From positions 38,782,069 through 38,846,068 of the forward strand of contig OZ034975.1 in assembly GCA_964030785.1 (NCBI GenBank): a stretch of 64,000 bases of DNA, written 5' to 3'. The notes under the pieces were generated by a model. It saw only the letters and a program-made list of their open reading frames with translations. It had not been told where the DNA came from and made no database searches. Position numbers and translations under genes: made by a program. Shown here piece by piece: positions 37,601 to 46,881 of this stretch; the stretch's first letter is position 1, and every line of letters begins with the position of its first letter. Source of the stretch: Siderastrea siderea. Lineage: Eukaryota > Cnidaria > Anthozoa > Scleractinia > Rhizangiidae.

Positions 37601-40600
37601 ATCACATTTCTCTTCCAGGTTCAAAGAGACCAAGAAATTATGATTGCCCTCCACTTTTCAAAAGAGAGACAGGTTTCCTCTGTCACATTAAAAAGACTGA
37701 AACCATTGTGCAAGGATCACTGCATTCCTTGCATGCAAGGGACACCTAAACAAGACCTACTGAGTTCCCTAGGACAGGTTCTGTTTGAGAAATGTAGTAA
37801 AATGTAAAAACAATGAAGAACTTACCACCTATGATAACCTCGTAACTATTGATTTACCTACCGGTACTAATTTGTCATGTGCAATTTAACTTTGCTCACA
37901 CGTAACAAATATTATAAAAACCAGGGTTCAAATAAGATACAATTTAACAGCATTCATAAGTCGACCTTACAAAATATACACATACATTTCTGTTGATGAG
38001 ACTGATTCTTCTCCGATGGGTGTACTACTTTGGGTGCATAAACCATCACCGAATACCACTCCACAATGTACTGAGTACCAAATTCTAAAGTTGCAAATAC
38101 TAAAACGAATGCTGTGTCTGTGAGCCCCAAGTTGTAAGCACTGGTCCGCTTAACCAGGAAAATATGGTACAAGACAACAATTCGATCAAATCAAGTTCAA
38201 TGAATTTTTCTTTTGTTTTGTGAAAGTTGATGCTGTAGAATATGATGTCGGCATCTACATAACAAATCTTAGAAATATGCCAGAGTCAAATACATGTATC
38301 TTGACACTTTAAGACGGATTCAGCTCAGCATTCGAGCAATAAGTGCAAGAATTATTTACTAATACTCATAGCAAGGTAACATTTTGGAGTAATATATCAA
38401 ACACGAGAAAGAGTGTTTCATCAGGATATCCAAACCCCGAGAAGTGGGTTGAAAAAACGAGGCGCAGCCGAGTTTTTTTGACCGACTTCGAGGTGTTTGG
38501 ATACCTGATGAAACACTCTTTCGAGTTATTGATATGGCTTTTCAAACCATTCATAATTCTTGGAGGACCATTGGGTTGCATCATCACTGATTTATGCTTT
38601 TCACTTGACAACTTTTTTTCAATTGGGTGTGTATATAACAAATTGTAAGAATGATGTAGTATCTTTTAAAATAACTTTATGGGTCAGAAACAACAATTAT
38701 TACCATTTGAATCGAAACACAAGGATATTTATACATTTAACAAACCTATATTGATGTGAAAATATTTTGAAAGCACATAGTTCAAATTATAATTTTTATT
38801 GAATTGGGCAGAATGAAACAATAAAGTTTTTATGTATTTTTATTACACATTTTTATTCACTGAGGACTGTATAAGTTATTTACAGGATCTTGACAGCCCT
38901 CCCTTTTAATTTCAATTTACGTGGTATTTACAGGATCTTGACAGCCCCTCTTTTGCAATTTACATGATATTTACAGGGTATTGACAGCCCCCCTTTTTCG
39001 ATTTACATGACATTTACAGGATCTCGAGAGCCCCTCTTTTTCAATTTACATGATATTTACAGGATGTTGACAGCCCCCTTTTTCGATTTACATGATATTT
39101 ACAGGATATCGACAGCCCCCCTTTTTCGATTTACATGATATTTACAGGATATCAACAGCCCCCCTTTTTCAAATTACATGGTATTTACAGGGTCTCGACA
39201 GCCCCCCTTTTTCAATTTACGTGGTATTTACAGGATCTCGACAGCCCCCTTTTTTCAATTTACGTGGTATTTACAATGTTATTTACAGGATCTCGACAGC
39301 CCCTCTTTTTTAATTTACGTGATATTTACAGGATCTCGACAGCCCCCCTTTTTCGATTTACATGATATTTACAGGATCTCGAGAGCCCCTCTTTTTTAAT
39401 TTACATGATATTTACAGGATATCGACAGCCCCTCTTTTTCGATTTACATGATATTTACAGGATATCAACAGCCCCCCTTTTTCAATTTACATGGTATTTA
39501 CAAGGTCTCCACAGCCCCCCTTTTTCAATTTACGTGGTATTTACAGGATCTCGACAGCCCCCTTTTTTCAATTTACGTGGTATTTACGATGTTTTTTACA
39601 GGATCTCGACAGCCCCCCTTTTTTTAATTTACGTGGTATTTACAGGGTCTCGACAGCCCCCCTTTTTCAATTTACATGGTATTTACAATGTCAGTTACAG
39701 GATCTTGGCAGCCACCCTTTTTCAATTTACATGGTCTTTACAGGATCTCGGCAGGCTCCCTCTTATAAATTTACATGTTATTTACATGATCTGTATTCTT
39801 TTGCCTTACAACATTTACAGTATCTTTCTTTATATTAACATGTTTCAATGCCGAAATTTACATGTTATTTACAGTATCTTTTGAGAACATGTAAAAGTCC
39901 AAAAATCATGTAAATTTACTTTTTACGGTATCTTTTTACCCTTTTACATGTTATTTACATGTTATTTACATAGTATGTAAATTTTCAACTTTTCCAGTGA
40001 ACAGTAGGTCTAAGTACAGTCGCAAGACAACTAGCTGCACAAGCATCACTTCATTGAGATCACGACGAATAATTGCTTTCAATTTTCACTTTCGGGTACA
40101 TCTCTTTGTGCAATTGTCGATTCTCTTGTCTTACAAGTTTTCAATAGTAATAACCTTTTAAGCGAAGTAGTTGTCGGTTAAAAGCTACTTTATCCCAAAA
40201 GCTTTCGAAAACAGTTTTGCGCGTTCCTCAAAGTGGGTAACTTTATATAGGCTTACTTCGCATCCGCAAAACGTATGCCGGCATAATTTAAAGCGTGTTT
40301 GGTGTTTGTTTGTTTCGAATCTTGATGATCTCTGCTGATTTAGAGAACGAAATATAACAGTTATTTAAAAAACTATAAGCGAAGCAGTTGTCGGTTTAAA
40401 CCTATTACATCCGAAAAGCTTCCAAAAACAATTCTGTGCATTTCTAAAAGCGCTTGAATTTCAAATAATTTGCAGCCGCAAAACTTATGCCATAGAGTTA
40501 AGCATGTTTGGTAATTGTTTGTTTGTTTTCATCCTCGATGGTCTCAAGTTAGAGAACGAAATATAAGGGTTACTTAAGTAACTATTTATCCGGTAAGTAA

Positions 40601-43600
40601 TGAGTGTTCTTCAAAGCCCTCGAATTTTTTCTCGGCTGCTATAAAAGCCTACGCGACATTTCTTCGATAAGTTTATTACAAGTGCTTCGAAGCTCCCCAG
40701 TAAAATGCCGGTGAAATGCCTTTTCTATAAATTTTTGACTAGACTAATAGTGGCAGTTCATGGTATTTGTTAGCATCCGAACGCGATGAAGATAACCCAT
40801 TTAAATTTTGTTGTTGTAAATGAGCGCCGTTTGGAGTTCATTCAAGCGAACAGCCAATAATCCAAGGAGATTTGACAAGCCTCGACAGTTAATGACAGGA
40901 TATGGAAACATTGCAAAAACCAAGCAAGACGGCTCGTGAGTAAATATGTGTTCAGTTTGATGCCCGAAAAAAAAATCAAGCTGTACTCAGCCTCTAGAAT
41001 GACCTTTCGAGCTTGGTTTTACAGAACAGATCCCCAAAGTATTGGACGACAATTCGGAACACTTTCGGGCTTTTTGAGAAACACTTTCCGGAAGCGAACG
41101 AGCCAAAAAATGCCCCGAAATATATTTCAGACCGAAAAGTCTCAGGACTATTTTTGAGAAACGAACACCAATTTATTCCTTGGCGGCTCGGCTTTTAGGC
41201 TTGGCTAAGTCAACATATTATCTTGTCTTAAGCAATATGAGTTGAATACTTGCTGACCGCAGCTGTCATATACTACATTCGGATCGACTCCAAGCAAGGC
41301 CGGAAGTGTAGATTTTTGTACAACATAACTCCAGTAAGGTGTAGCATGTGAGTCAGCCCATAAAACACCGTAAAAGTATTAAAAACAAAAGGTAATGAAG
41401 TGCCAAAAAAGATCTTTTTAAAGCCAAACGTTTCGGGCTTAGCCCTTCATCAGTTTATCGTTCATTTGTCACTGATGAAGGGCTAAGCCTGAAACGTTTG
41501 GCTTTGAAAAGAACTTTTTTGGCATTTCACTACCTTTTGTTTTTAATATTTTCCTCTAAATTAGTGCCACGCAGTACTGTGAACTTTTGTTCATCATTTA
41601 TCTATGTTCCATAAAACACCGTTGCTATTTTACGCTGAATTGTTTCAGATAATCCACCGAGATCTTGCTGCTCGTAATGTGTTGGTTGGAGAAAGAGAAA
41701 CGTGCAAAGTGACGGATTTTGGAATGGCCAGAGATGTGCAACAGGAAAACATTTATGAAAAAAAGACAAGGGTAAAGAAACCAACAAAAGTCATTCAAAA
41801 ATAGAATTTTTTTTGCAGTTCAAATCTTATCTGACATATGTTTTGAACGTACTGCTCCCATTGTTAAAAGAAGCTTTCATTAAAACAAACATCTTTCATT
41901 TAAAATAGTTCTCTTTAAAACCAAATTTTATTTTCCAGCCTACGTTTTTCTGGCAAAATGACAATTATCAATATCTACAAGTTTGTAGTAGGGCATGGAG
42001 TCCAGAAATATTTTTATCTAGATTTACCTGAGACAGTGAGTTTGCTTCTTTCGTACTCAGTTCTTTAACTATGTACAAGACTGAAATCTCAACAGCGAAG
42101 TATCACCTTACCGTCGAATACTATTTTCTTCGATCTTGAGCCGTATAAGTAGATCTTAACAGTTCCATGCAATCTTCTGTCTACCATGCAGGGTCGTTTG
42201 CCAGTCAAATGGACTGCATATGAAGCGCTGATGTATGGAACGTACACGACCAAAAGTGACGTGTAAGTTTATTAATTGATGGATTGTGTATCAGAATTTC
42301 ATAACAAAAGTTAATTTATAGAATGCTGGTATTTTTCTGGTTTGAAACGTGCCCTTTGACTAACAAAATATAAGTAAACGGTATTACTGTTACTCTCATT
42401 ATTCTAGAAAAATTAATAAATTACTAAAAAGTAATAGCCTGAGAAAAACAGCCGACGTTTCGCGAGGTCGTCACTTGAGCCCTCGCAAAACGACGTCAGA
42501 GAAACGAGCGCAGAAATTCCATACTGATTACGTGTCACTACCCAGATCTTGGTAGTGCTTCTGATTGGTTGAAAGAAAATTCCCTCGCAGCACAACTAAT
42601 CAGAAGCACTACCAAGATCTGGGTAGTGCTCGTCATCAGTATGGAATTTCTGCGCTCGTTACTTAGACGTCTGTTTGCGAGGGCTCAAGTAGCGACCTCG
42701 CTGTTTTCTCAGGCTAATTAAGTAATAAATAAATGAATTTTGTACCTACTTCAGTTCTGTTAAAATATTCTTTATTCTCAATTTCTGACAGATGGAGTTA
42801 CGGCGTTGTCCTATATGAAATCTTCACAATAGGTGAGATTAATCTAAACACCAGGTCGACATTCATGTGTTCACAGATATGGGAGAAAAATGCAAAATAC
42901 CTGAAAGATCGCTTAATGGAAGCAGGGGAAGAAACCATGTCAATGTGTGATGTATATCTCGTAAACGTGAAAAGGAACCGAAACAGACCGAAAACAAACC
43001 AAGGCGTCTTTTTTATGAATAGACATTCACTATGTTCTATTGCAAATGCACAAATGATTAGCTTTATCGTCATTGTCTATTCCCTGATAACCAACGATTG
43101 CACGCTGAGGCTTGGGACAACTTACTGTTACTTTTTTGTAAATACCACCAGCTGAGTCTCGCTCTTTTCACTTAAAAGTATTCGCAGCCTACTAAAACAA
43201 TCAGACTACTCCTAGTTTTCTATAAGCAAAAAGCAAGTCGACAGAGCCTTTTTGACTACTATTCACTCAGGGGAAAAAATCGGTCTCGTAATCTAATTAT
43301 TGATTAATATATTCAGAGTGATAGGGTATTCTTGCGACCGAACAGGTTCAGGGTATCTCTGCGGCCTTGTAAGCTACATCAGTTTAGTTCCAAAGCTTTT
43401 GTCTTGTTCAGGTGGCTCACCGTATCCAAGGGTAGAGGGCAGGAAAATTGCAAACTTGCTTCAGGAAGGATACAGGATGCCTAAGCCACAACACGTGGAT
43501 GACAAATTGTAAGTTATCCAACGGAAACCTGTCTATTTTAATCAAGTTAGAAAATATCATCTGTCTTGGGGAATTTGGGTTAGACTAAGGTGATTACCGT

Positions 43601-44956
43601 TGGTTACATGGCCTGGGCATTGTCAGCATTTTGCTCCTGTTGATATTTTATAAAACTAAAACGTCTTTAATTCGCGTGGTGGGCTCCCTTGCTCTTCAGT
43701 AGAGAATGGCTACTGGGACAAGGATACTTCGGGGATTTCAGTTTACTCTTTCTAGTGACTTGGTGACTCTTCATTGTGGGTCCCAGATGGTAGAGTAATT
43801 CTTTATCTCAAGACTCACAGTGCAAATTCAGCCTGACTTACAAACATTGGGAGGATTACATGAGCCGTGGCGGACCCAGTTAACCAGGCTGGCTAGGTTT
43901 TACGAAAGCTTCAAACTTTAGTTCATCTCGGCAAACACGTCTACCTCACGACTTAGCTTAGAGAAAATCAGGTATAAGTGTAATTTGACATCCACTTCAC
44001 AGGAAAAATGCAGGGATGTAGAATTAAAATACGTAAAACAAAAAATGTCGGTACGACTGTCGTGATCTGTTAACTAAATTCTCCGTAGGTATCAAATTAT
44101 GATGAACTGTTGGCAAAATCAAGCAGAAGCAAGACCTTCATTTGCCGCCTTAACGAAACAGCTAAGAGATATGGAAAACCAACACACGGTAAGATCAACA
44201 AAACAAGAGCAACAAACATTTATTTATTTATTGAAAAAAATTTTTTAAACTTTGAAATGATGCCGGCCCCCGAATCGAGGTGAAGATTATTACAACAAAG
44301 ATAACATTTGAACCACTTTGTCAACACTTTGTAAGTTAAATTAACAGCTGGACTTTTCGAACGTTGGCTAGCGACTTGTCTGCTTGTAGCGGGTTATTTT
44401 TTGAATAGTGGAGGATATTTATGGAGATGCGAAGTGAAGAGGTTCAAATCCACCGCTGTTCACCAACCCTGGGGTAAGAAATTGTTGTACTATAGTCCAC
44501 ACTAGTGAGTAGCCGGTCCCCTAAGTTTTTTTTCTTTGGTGAATGGGAAAAAACTCAGTTGCGCGAGGTCACAACTGCTTCGTCCGAAGCTGAGTAGCGA
44601 TGCCGGGTATTCCGGCGAATGTGAGCAGCCGATTAAAAAAAATTGGGAATCAATCAAAGTGCACCAGAGGTTGCTCATAATTGAGTCTGATAAATCCTTA
44701 TATCTCCAGCCTAAACCACGTCAAACACACGCACCACAAACACACACAAGAACGAACACACACAAACCTAACAATCGTATGGGGTAATAAAAACATTGTC
44801 ATTGGCGGCAAATCAAGTCGTCAATTTATTGCTTGTCAAAACATAAGAATCTTGCTTTTAAATTTGTTTTCCGTTGTTTCCTTTTTTCAGAGTCTGATCA
44901 ACATGCACATTTATGACAACCAGTTGTACGCAAAAGTTGAGGATCTGAATGTCTAA
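13386..44956 (+). CDS. Receptor tyrosine kinase with Ig and SEA-like domains (5' incomplete)
   Basis: A cell-surface receptor kinase. Exons: 13386-13625, 15977-16222, 20842-21123, 22232-22486, 23132-23214, 23740-23795, 24691-24902, 25263-25367, 25450-25468, 25859-25898, 26506-26857, 27288-27398, 27597-27787, 41649-41771, 42192-42262, 42792-42832, 43412-43508, 44089-44188, 44891-44956 (stop TAA). Every junction has AG/GT and all phases agree. Order: four Ig-like domains, SEA-like domain, membrane helix, tyrosine-rich juxtamembrane region, split kinase. The kinase has [15 protein letters not shown], the alpha-C Glu, HRDLAARN and DFG, so catalysis is expected. The activation loop and FTIGGSPYPR resemble FGFR/VEGFR-type kinases. 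The first exon found starts in phase 1, so upstream exons with the signal peptide are missing. A Crk-type YEVP motif follows the membrane. AATAAA lies at 45485. Ligand and orthology are unknown. Confidence 0.9.
13626..15976 (+). other. RTK intron
   Basis: Holds a perfect 15-bp-arm hairpin at 14116-14147 (GCGTCATTTGTTCAT and its inverse), an AAAAC run near 14670 and a TTG/TTA run near 15182-15215. No other coding signature was seen. Confidence 0.6.
15977..16222 (+). CDS. RTK exon: Ig-like domain 2
   Basis: Phase 1-1 exon with donor GTAAGT. It reads [12 protein letters not shown]..., [17 protein letters not shown] and YYECTADN, a canonical I-set-like core with both Cys and the Trp. Confidence 0.92.
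16352..17110 (+). pseudogene. LINE reverse transcriptase fragment
   Basis: The frame at about 16370-16560 gives [14 protein letters not shown] (the YADD catalytic box), then [18 protein letters not shown] and a stop. A later frame gives [20 protein letters not shown] and [10 protein letters not shown], typical of sequence just after the RT in L1/Tx1-type LINEs. The 5' half, endonuclease and poly-A tail are missing. It lies in an RTK intron and is a truncated fossil. Confidence 0.85.
17355..18944 (+). repeat. Copy B of the 1.6 kb dispersed repeat (full length)
   Basis: Runs from TAGCGAAGCCTGCGGGC to AGGCATGGCTAA. The ends share an inverted AGCGGAGCC word. It is collinear with copy C (28361-29125 plus 40004-41208) and inverse to copy A. 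Its uninterrupted CATAACAGTAGGTC near 18140 is the empty site for the element inserted in copy C. The ORFs inside carry no domain. Confidence 0.88.
19933..20100. repeat. (ATGT)n microsatellite
   Basis: About 42 tetranucleotide units with a CATGCATGCATG interruption near 20010. It gives MYVC and HTYI repeat frames that are not genes. A poly-G run lies at about 20182. Confidence 0.97.
20842..21123 (+). CDS. RTK exon: Ig-like domain 3
   Basis: Phase 1-1 exon, acceptor TTTTTGCAG, donor GTAAGT. It has both Ig cysteines ([16 protein letters not shown]), but the usual core Trp is absent (KYRFLREQQ). It could be a divergent Ig or V-like domain. Confidence 0.88.
21514..21736. mobile_element. 223-bp MITE with about 50-bp TIRs
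   Basis: The left end AAGCGGCCTTCACACGTCAA and the right end are near-perfect inverted copies over about 50 bp, including TTGGCCAACTC and GTTTGCCCACA-type words. It has no coding capacity and lies in an RTK intron. The flanks give no clear target duplication. Confidence 0.9.
22232..22486 (+). CDS. RTK exon: Ig-like domain 4
   Basis: Phase 1-1 exon. It reads [20 protein letters not shown] and [17 protein letters not shown], a canonical Ig core. The downstream intron (22487-23131) shows nothing recognised. Confidence 0.92.
23132..24902 (+). CDS. RTK exons: SEA-like juxtamembrane domain and Ser/Thr stalk
   Basis: Exons 23132-23214, 23740-23795 and 24691-24902. The joined product begins [10 protein letters not shown], continues through [13 protein letters not shown], and has the hallmark [14 protein letters not shown] followed by [12 protein letters not shown] and [12 protein letters not shown], as in SEA domains. 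A Ser/Thr-rich stalk ([15 protein letters not shown]) follows. The third acceptor was set at 24691 (TTTTAAG) because the alternative CTAG at 24676 gives an early stop. SEA domains often self-cleave at G-S-V/I; here GSVLV sits in that position, so ectodomain processing is possible. Confidence 0.75.
25263..25367 (+). CDS. RTK exon: transmembrane helix
   Basis: Phase 1-1 exon. A Cys-rich start (CPCSCYFE) leads into [20 protein letters not shown], then LHKK as stop-transfer. It is followed by a 19-nt microexon (25450-25468) and 25859-25898, which encodes [14 protein letters not shown]. Confidence 0.92.
25993..26082. repeat. (GATAA)n microsatellite
   Basis: Pentanucleotide run in an RTK intron. 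It explains the Ser-Tyr-Leu-type minus ORF here. Confidence 0.95.
26506..27787 (+). CDS. RTK exons: juxtamembrane and kinase N-lobe to hinge
   Basis: Exons 26506-26857, 27288-27398 and 27597-27787. Visible: juxtamembrane tyrosines (TYVHL, EYAPL), GKGAFGQV loop, VAIKMLK lysine, [11 protein letters not shown] (alpha-C Glu), [10 protein letters not shown], hinge [14 protein letters not shown], a short kinase insert with TYYKDPD, and [14 protein letters not shown]. It joins in phase 0 to the catalytic-loop exon at 41649, 13.9 kb away. Confidence 0.95.
31316..32233. mobile_element. Inverted-repeat element with G/C-run interior
   Basis: The left end ATGCATGGTTCAATTTTACG and right end (inverse of TGCATGGTTCAATTCTACCT) bound a segment rich in CCCGGGGGTGGGGAA-type runs. 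It is nested in the CACTGG element. The ORFs here (for example 31191-31595 minus) are proline/glycine artefacts of the runs. Confidence 0.7.
31505..31616 (+). CDS. Possible first coding exon, unknown product
   Basis: An ATG opens [20 protein letters not shown] and continues as a Lys-rich sequence to a donor (GAAG/GTACCT) in phase 1. Composition and the donor look exon-like. I found no phase-compatible next exon nearby; the exon at 37004 starts in phase 0. It may be the start of a transposon-borne gene, or chance. Confidence 0.3.
32371..33070. mobile_element. 700-bp element rich in TTCGAT motifs, with TIRs
   Basis: The ends CCCGACGTGACCAATCGAAC (left) and its inverse at the right enclose many TCGAAC/GTTCGAT words. 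The insertion splits one unit of a tandem duplication: the intact unit at about 33165-33290 reads TTTATGCTTGGTACGGTTTG, which acts as an empty site. The duplication at the junction is CT to CTTG, depending on where the TIR starts. Confidence 0.8.
34627..34699 (-). ncRNA. tRNA-like sequence (SINE-type), left palindrome arm
   Basis: On the minus strand, 73 nt with a D-arm/A-box-like TAGCTCAGTTGGTTAG and a B-box-like GGGTTTGATTCC. The acceptor arms are imperfect (GGTTTGA against TTCAAGCC). It is the weaker inverted partner of 35061-35133 and probably part of a tRNA-derived repeat. Confidence 0.55.
35061..35133 (+). ncRNA. tRNA-like sequence (GGT anticodon position), right palindrome arm
   Basis: The 73 nt have a pairing acceptor stem (GGCTTGA with TCAAGCC), a D-arm TAGCTCAGTTGG, an anticodon arm with GGT in the loop, and a T-arm TGGGTTTGATTCCCG. 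The base before the anticodon is C instead of the usual U and the anticodon stem has a mismatch, so it is more likely a SINE head than a working tRNA-Thr. Further partial copies (B-box half) lie at about 34838-34886 and 36494-36545. Confidence 0.55.
36729..36823. repeat. Short foldback element
   Basis: TATCAACTTAAGCAGCTGAT and its near-inverse at the right (GCTGCATAAGTTGATA) enclose about 45 bp. It lies between the large palindrome and the orphan exons. Confidence 0.85.
37004..37807 (+). CDS. Two terminal coding exons of an unrecognised gene inside the CACTGG element
   Basis: Exon 37004-37078 (acceptor TTTTAG, donor GTAAGT, 25 codons: [20 protein letters not shown]...) and exon 37619-37807 (acceptor TCTTCCAG, 63 codons with TAA stop) are both phase 0 and join cleanly. 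The second encodes an [20 protein letters not shown] segment followed by three cysteines ([12 protein letters not shown]) and a hydrophobic helix. The LKRLK...[11 protein letters not shown] pattern is weakly SAP-like. I do not recognise the family and upstream exons are missing. It may be the 3' end of the element's own gene or a captured host fragment. Confidence 0.5.
38391..38535. mobile_element. Hairpin MITE
   Basis: The left ATATCAAACACGAGAAAGAG and the right inverse (CTCTTTCGAGTTATTGATAT) flank further paired blocks (TGTTTCATCAGGATATCCAA). The whole 145 bp folds on itself. It explains both overlapping ORFs here. Confidence 0.85.
38880..39770. repeat. 43-bp subterminal array of the CACTGG element
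   Basis: Units read TTTACATGATATTTACAGGA then a TCGACAGCCCCCCTTTTTC-type tail, repeated about 20 times, with some units shortened. 43 is not a multiple of three, so the ORFs cycle frames and are artefacts. The TTTACATG/ATTTACA words also occur at the left end (29150-29720), as transposase-binding subterminal repeats would. Confidence 0.92.
41373..41556. mobile_element. Hairpin MITE next to the catalytic-loop exon
   Basis: TAAAAACAAAAGGTAATGAA and its inverse, with AAGCCAAACGTTTCGGGCTT paired to AAGCCTGAAACGTTTGGCTT, enclose a loop of about 25 bp. It ends less than 100 bp upstream of exon 41649. Confidence 0.9.
41649..44956 (+). CDS. RTK exons: kinase C-lobe and tail
   Basis: Exons 41649-41771, 42192-42262, 42792-42832, 43412-43508, 44089-44188 and 44891-44956. 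Visible: [24 protein letters not shown], a single activation-loop tyrosine (ENIYEKKT), [16 protein letters not shown] (Tyr where most RTKs have Pro of APE), [30 protein letters not shown] (alpha-I Arg), and the tail [14 protein letters not shown]. Confidence 0.95.
42415..42722. mobile_element. 308-bp hairpin MITE in the RTK intron
   Basis: AGTAATAGCCTGAGAAAA at the left pairs with TTTTCTCAGGCTAATTAAGT at the right. The inner CACTACCCAGATCTTGGTAG is matched by its inverse near 42610. It ends about 70 bp before exon 42792. Confidence 0.88.
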
Positions 44957-46630
44957 GCTGTCTTTCGAATGAAAGTCGACTTATTTATTCTGGTGTAGAT
45001 TTATTGGTTTCCTGTAGCATATAGCATATTGGTGTTATTGATGGTAGTTTCAAAGGACATGTATACTTTCACTATTTTTCTTAAGTCACGGAGCATTGTA
45101 AATAAGCGTTCCTTAAACTTTCTCAAATTGACGAAATCAAATTGGTAAATAGTAGTTCATGAGGGCAACCTTGAAATTCCCAACATAACGTCATGAGCGA
45201 GCTTTTATAAAATGTTAGTTTTTTGACATACCAAAGAGTACAAAAGTATTGCAGAGTTCTGCCAATGTTTGCTCGTCGTTCTTGTGAAATTTTGCCGAAT
45301 ATATTTTTTTCACAACATTTAGCGGAATGTGTCGCGGACTTTCCACAATTTCTAGCACGTGAATTGTTTACGCTTTTGTCTTACATAGCTTTTCAAGGAA
45401 TATAGCTAAAAATTTTCGTATACATACCAAGTTAACTTCCTTTAGCTGGTCCTTGTAATGTGGACCTTAAATTGTAGCATGAATAATAAACATAGGTACC
45501 ATTTCTAATAGAAGCAGTATTTTTATACTTTACTGCAAACGACTCTTTTAGCAGCTGGTTCTTACCAAAATGGTTCAACTTTAAGATAGAAATACATAAA
45601 ATACAATAGTTTGTTTTTTTACTCCGGTTGTTTCTGCTTTAAGTGCTAAACTTCAATGATTAAAGTAGCTCTTTTCACTTTATACCACGACAATGTTGTA
45701 TTCAAAAATTACTCGTTATTTCTCGCACCCCTACCCCACTCGACTTGGTGCGAAATGTGACGTCACCGACACATTCGGTGACGCCATGACAGTTCGCGCC
45801 GAGTTCAATGAGCGGGAAGTGAACGCCTGGGCAAAGATCGATGAAAGTTTGATGCAAACAAAACTCAAACAGTTCTTCCCTGCTTAAACTGCGATCAGGT
45901 GTTTTTATTCTGTCATACACAGTTGCGTTCGTCACCTATACCCTACAATTTCTCAGACACCTTCTAAGCAATCCGCCAAAATAAAAATTATAGTCTCTCT
46001 GATTTAGTACCATCCTTTTCCATTCCATTTGGGGCCTGCCGTCCATTGACACCCGCCTCTAAAAGTGCGTTATTTCAGAGTAATCAGTCTTGAGGTATGG
46101 TGTTGGTTATTTTTTGGCGGCAGTGGATGTGGAGAGGTGGTCATTGTAGGCATCTCTGGTCTGCTAAAATTATCCAGGTCAGCATAAAGCACCTCACCTG
46201 GTTTGCGTTTCTTTGAGAAAAAGACGCAAAGAAGAGATTATTTTCATCTCTTCAGTTACTAAATTTGCAGTTTTGTTGTTGTTGGAAAAATACTAAAATT
46301 GCAGTCAAAAAATGTTTTTTTTCTTGTTGTTGTCGTTGTTGTGCCCATAATGACCACGACTTTCTCATCTCAAGAGGTTAGGGATTGAATGTTCCATTCT
46401 CGTCGTGGACAGTGGTTGGAAATTTGGAACTTGTATGTGTGGATGAAATTCTAGCTTGTTACTTTTCAGTTGTCTGTGAGATTGCTGTAGTAACAAAAAG
46501 CATAAACAGTTTCAGTCTGTGGCTGAAGTAACAAAATTCACATGAAATTTAATTTTTAGTGTCAGTCTTGCACTGCCTTTATAAGCGCATACAAGGGTGT
46601 TCCACTTGTACCTTTTTGCTGTTCTGATAC
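44957..46630. other. RTK 3' UTR and convergent intergenic stretch
   Basis: AATAAA at 45485-45490 is a plausible RTK polyadenylation signal. The ORF at 45693-45887 has no known signature. A minus-strand CAG acceptor near 46488 could start a short last exon of the converging gene (CAATCTCACAGACAACTGAA, then TAA), but this is speculative. Confidence 0.4.
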
Positions 46631-46804
46631 CTTTCAACGACCGTACAATGAGGAGTGTTTTGGCATCCAACTCCTTTGTGATCTTGGACATCTTCTCTGG
46701 AAGTAAAATGTTTGTGCGTTGCGGGGATGTTTTATTGCTACGATGCAGTAACGGTGACGCCGACCGTGGAGCAATGCTGATCTCCAAGTATTGTGCTACT
46801 CCCA
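46631..46804 (-). CDS. Candidate cytoplasmic exon of the minus-strand Ig gene
   Basis: Acceptor TACATGCAG and donor AAAG/GTATCA bound 174 nt that stay open in the phase delivered by the membrane exon (1-1). It encodes GVAQYLEISIAPRSASPLLH and continues through a Lys-rich segment ending IVRSLK. No family recognised. Phase agreement is the only support. Confidence 0.4.
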
Positions 46805-46881
46805 CTGCATGTAAAACTATTATTCGTAAAGCTACTCCCAGAATTCAGTTAGGTTGCCCCAAAAGTTGGCTGGTAATGTGA

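Larger units (their letters stand above)
29126..39999. mobile_element. 10.9 kb CACTGG-ended DNA transposon, TSD AACA
   Basis: Both ends read CACTGGAAAAGTTGAAAATT inward and the TIR is perfect over at least 24 bp. AACA flanks both sides (29122-29125 and 40000-40003), and copy B supplies the empty site with one AACA. A 4-bp duplication with 5'-CAC ends fits Chapaev-like elements; CACTG ends with subterminal arrays also fit animal EnSpm/CACTA (usually 2-4 bp). ACATGTAAAT-type subterminal motifs fill 29150-29720 and recur at the right end. No transposase was recognised, but coding exons occur at 37004-37807. Confidence 0.9.
28361..41208 (+). repeat. Copy C of the 1.6 kb repeat, split by a 10.9 kb insertion
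   Basis: The left part 28361-29125 and right part 40004-41208 together match copy B. The right part also holds about 350 bp (40320-40720) with no counterpart in B. The break falls exactly at CATAACA/AACAGTAGG, the ends of the CACTGG element. Confidence 0.88.

Noticed and set aside
39092..39884. ORFs of 73-159 residues with [10 protein letters not shown] repeats
   Set aside because: Shadows of the 43-bp subterminal array cycling through frames.
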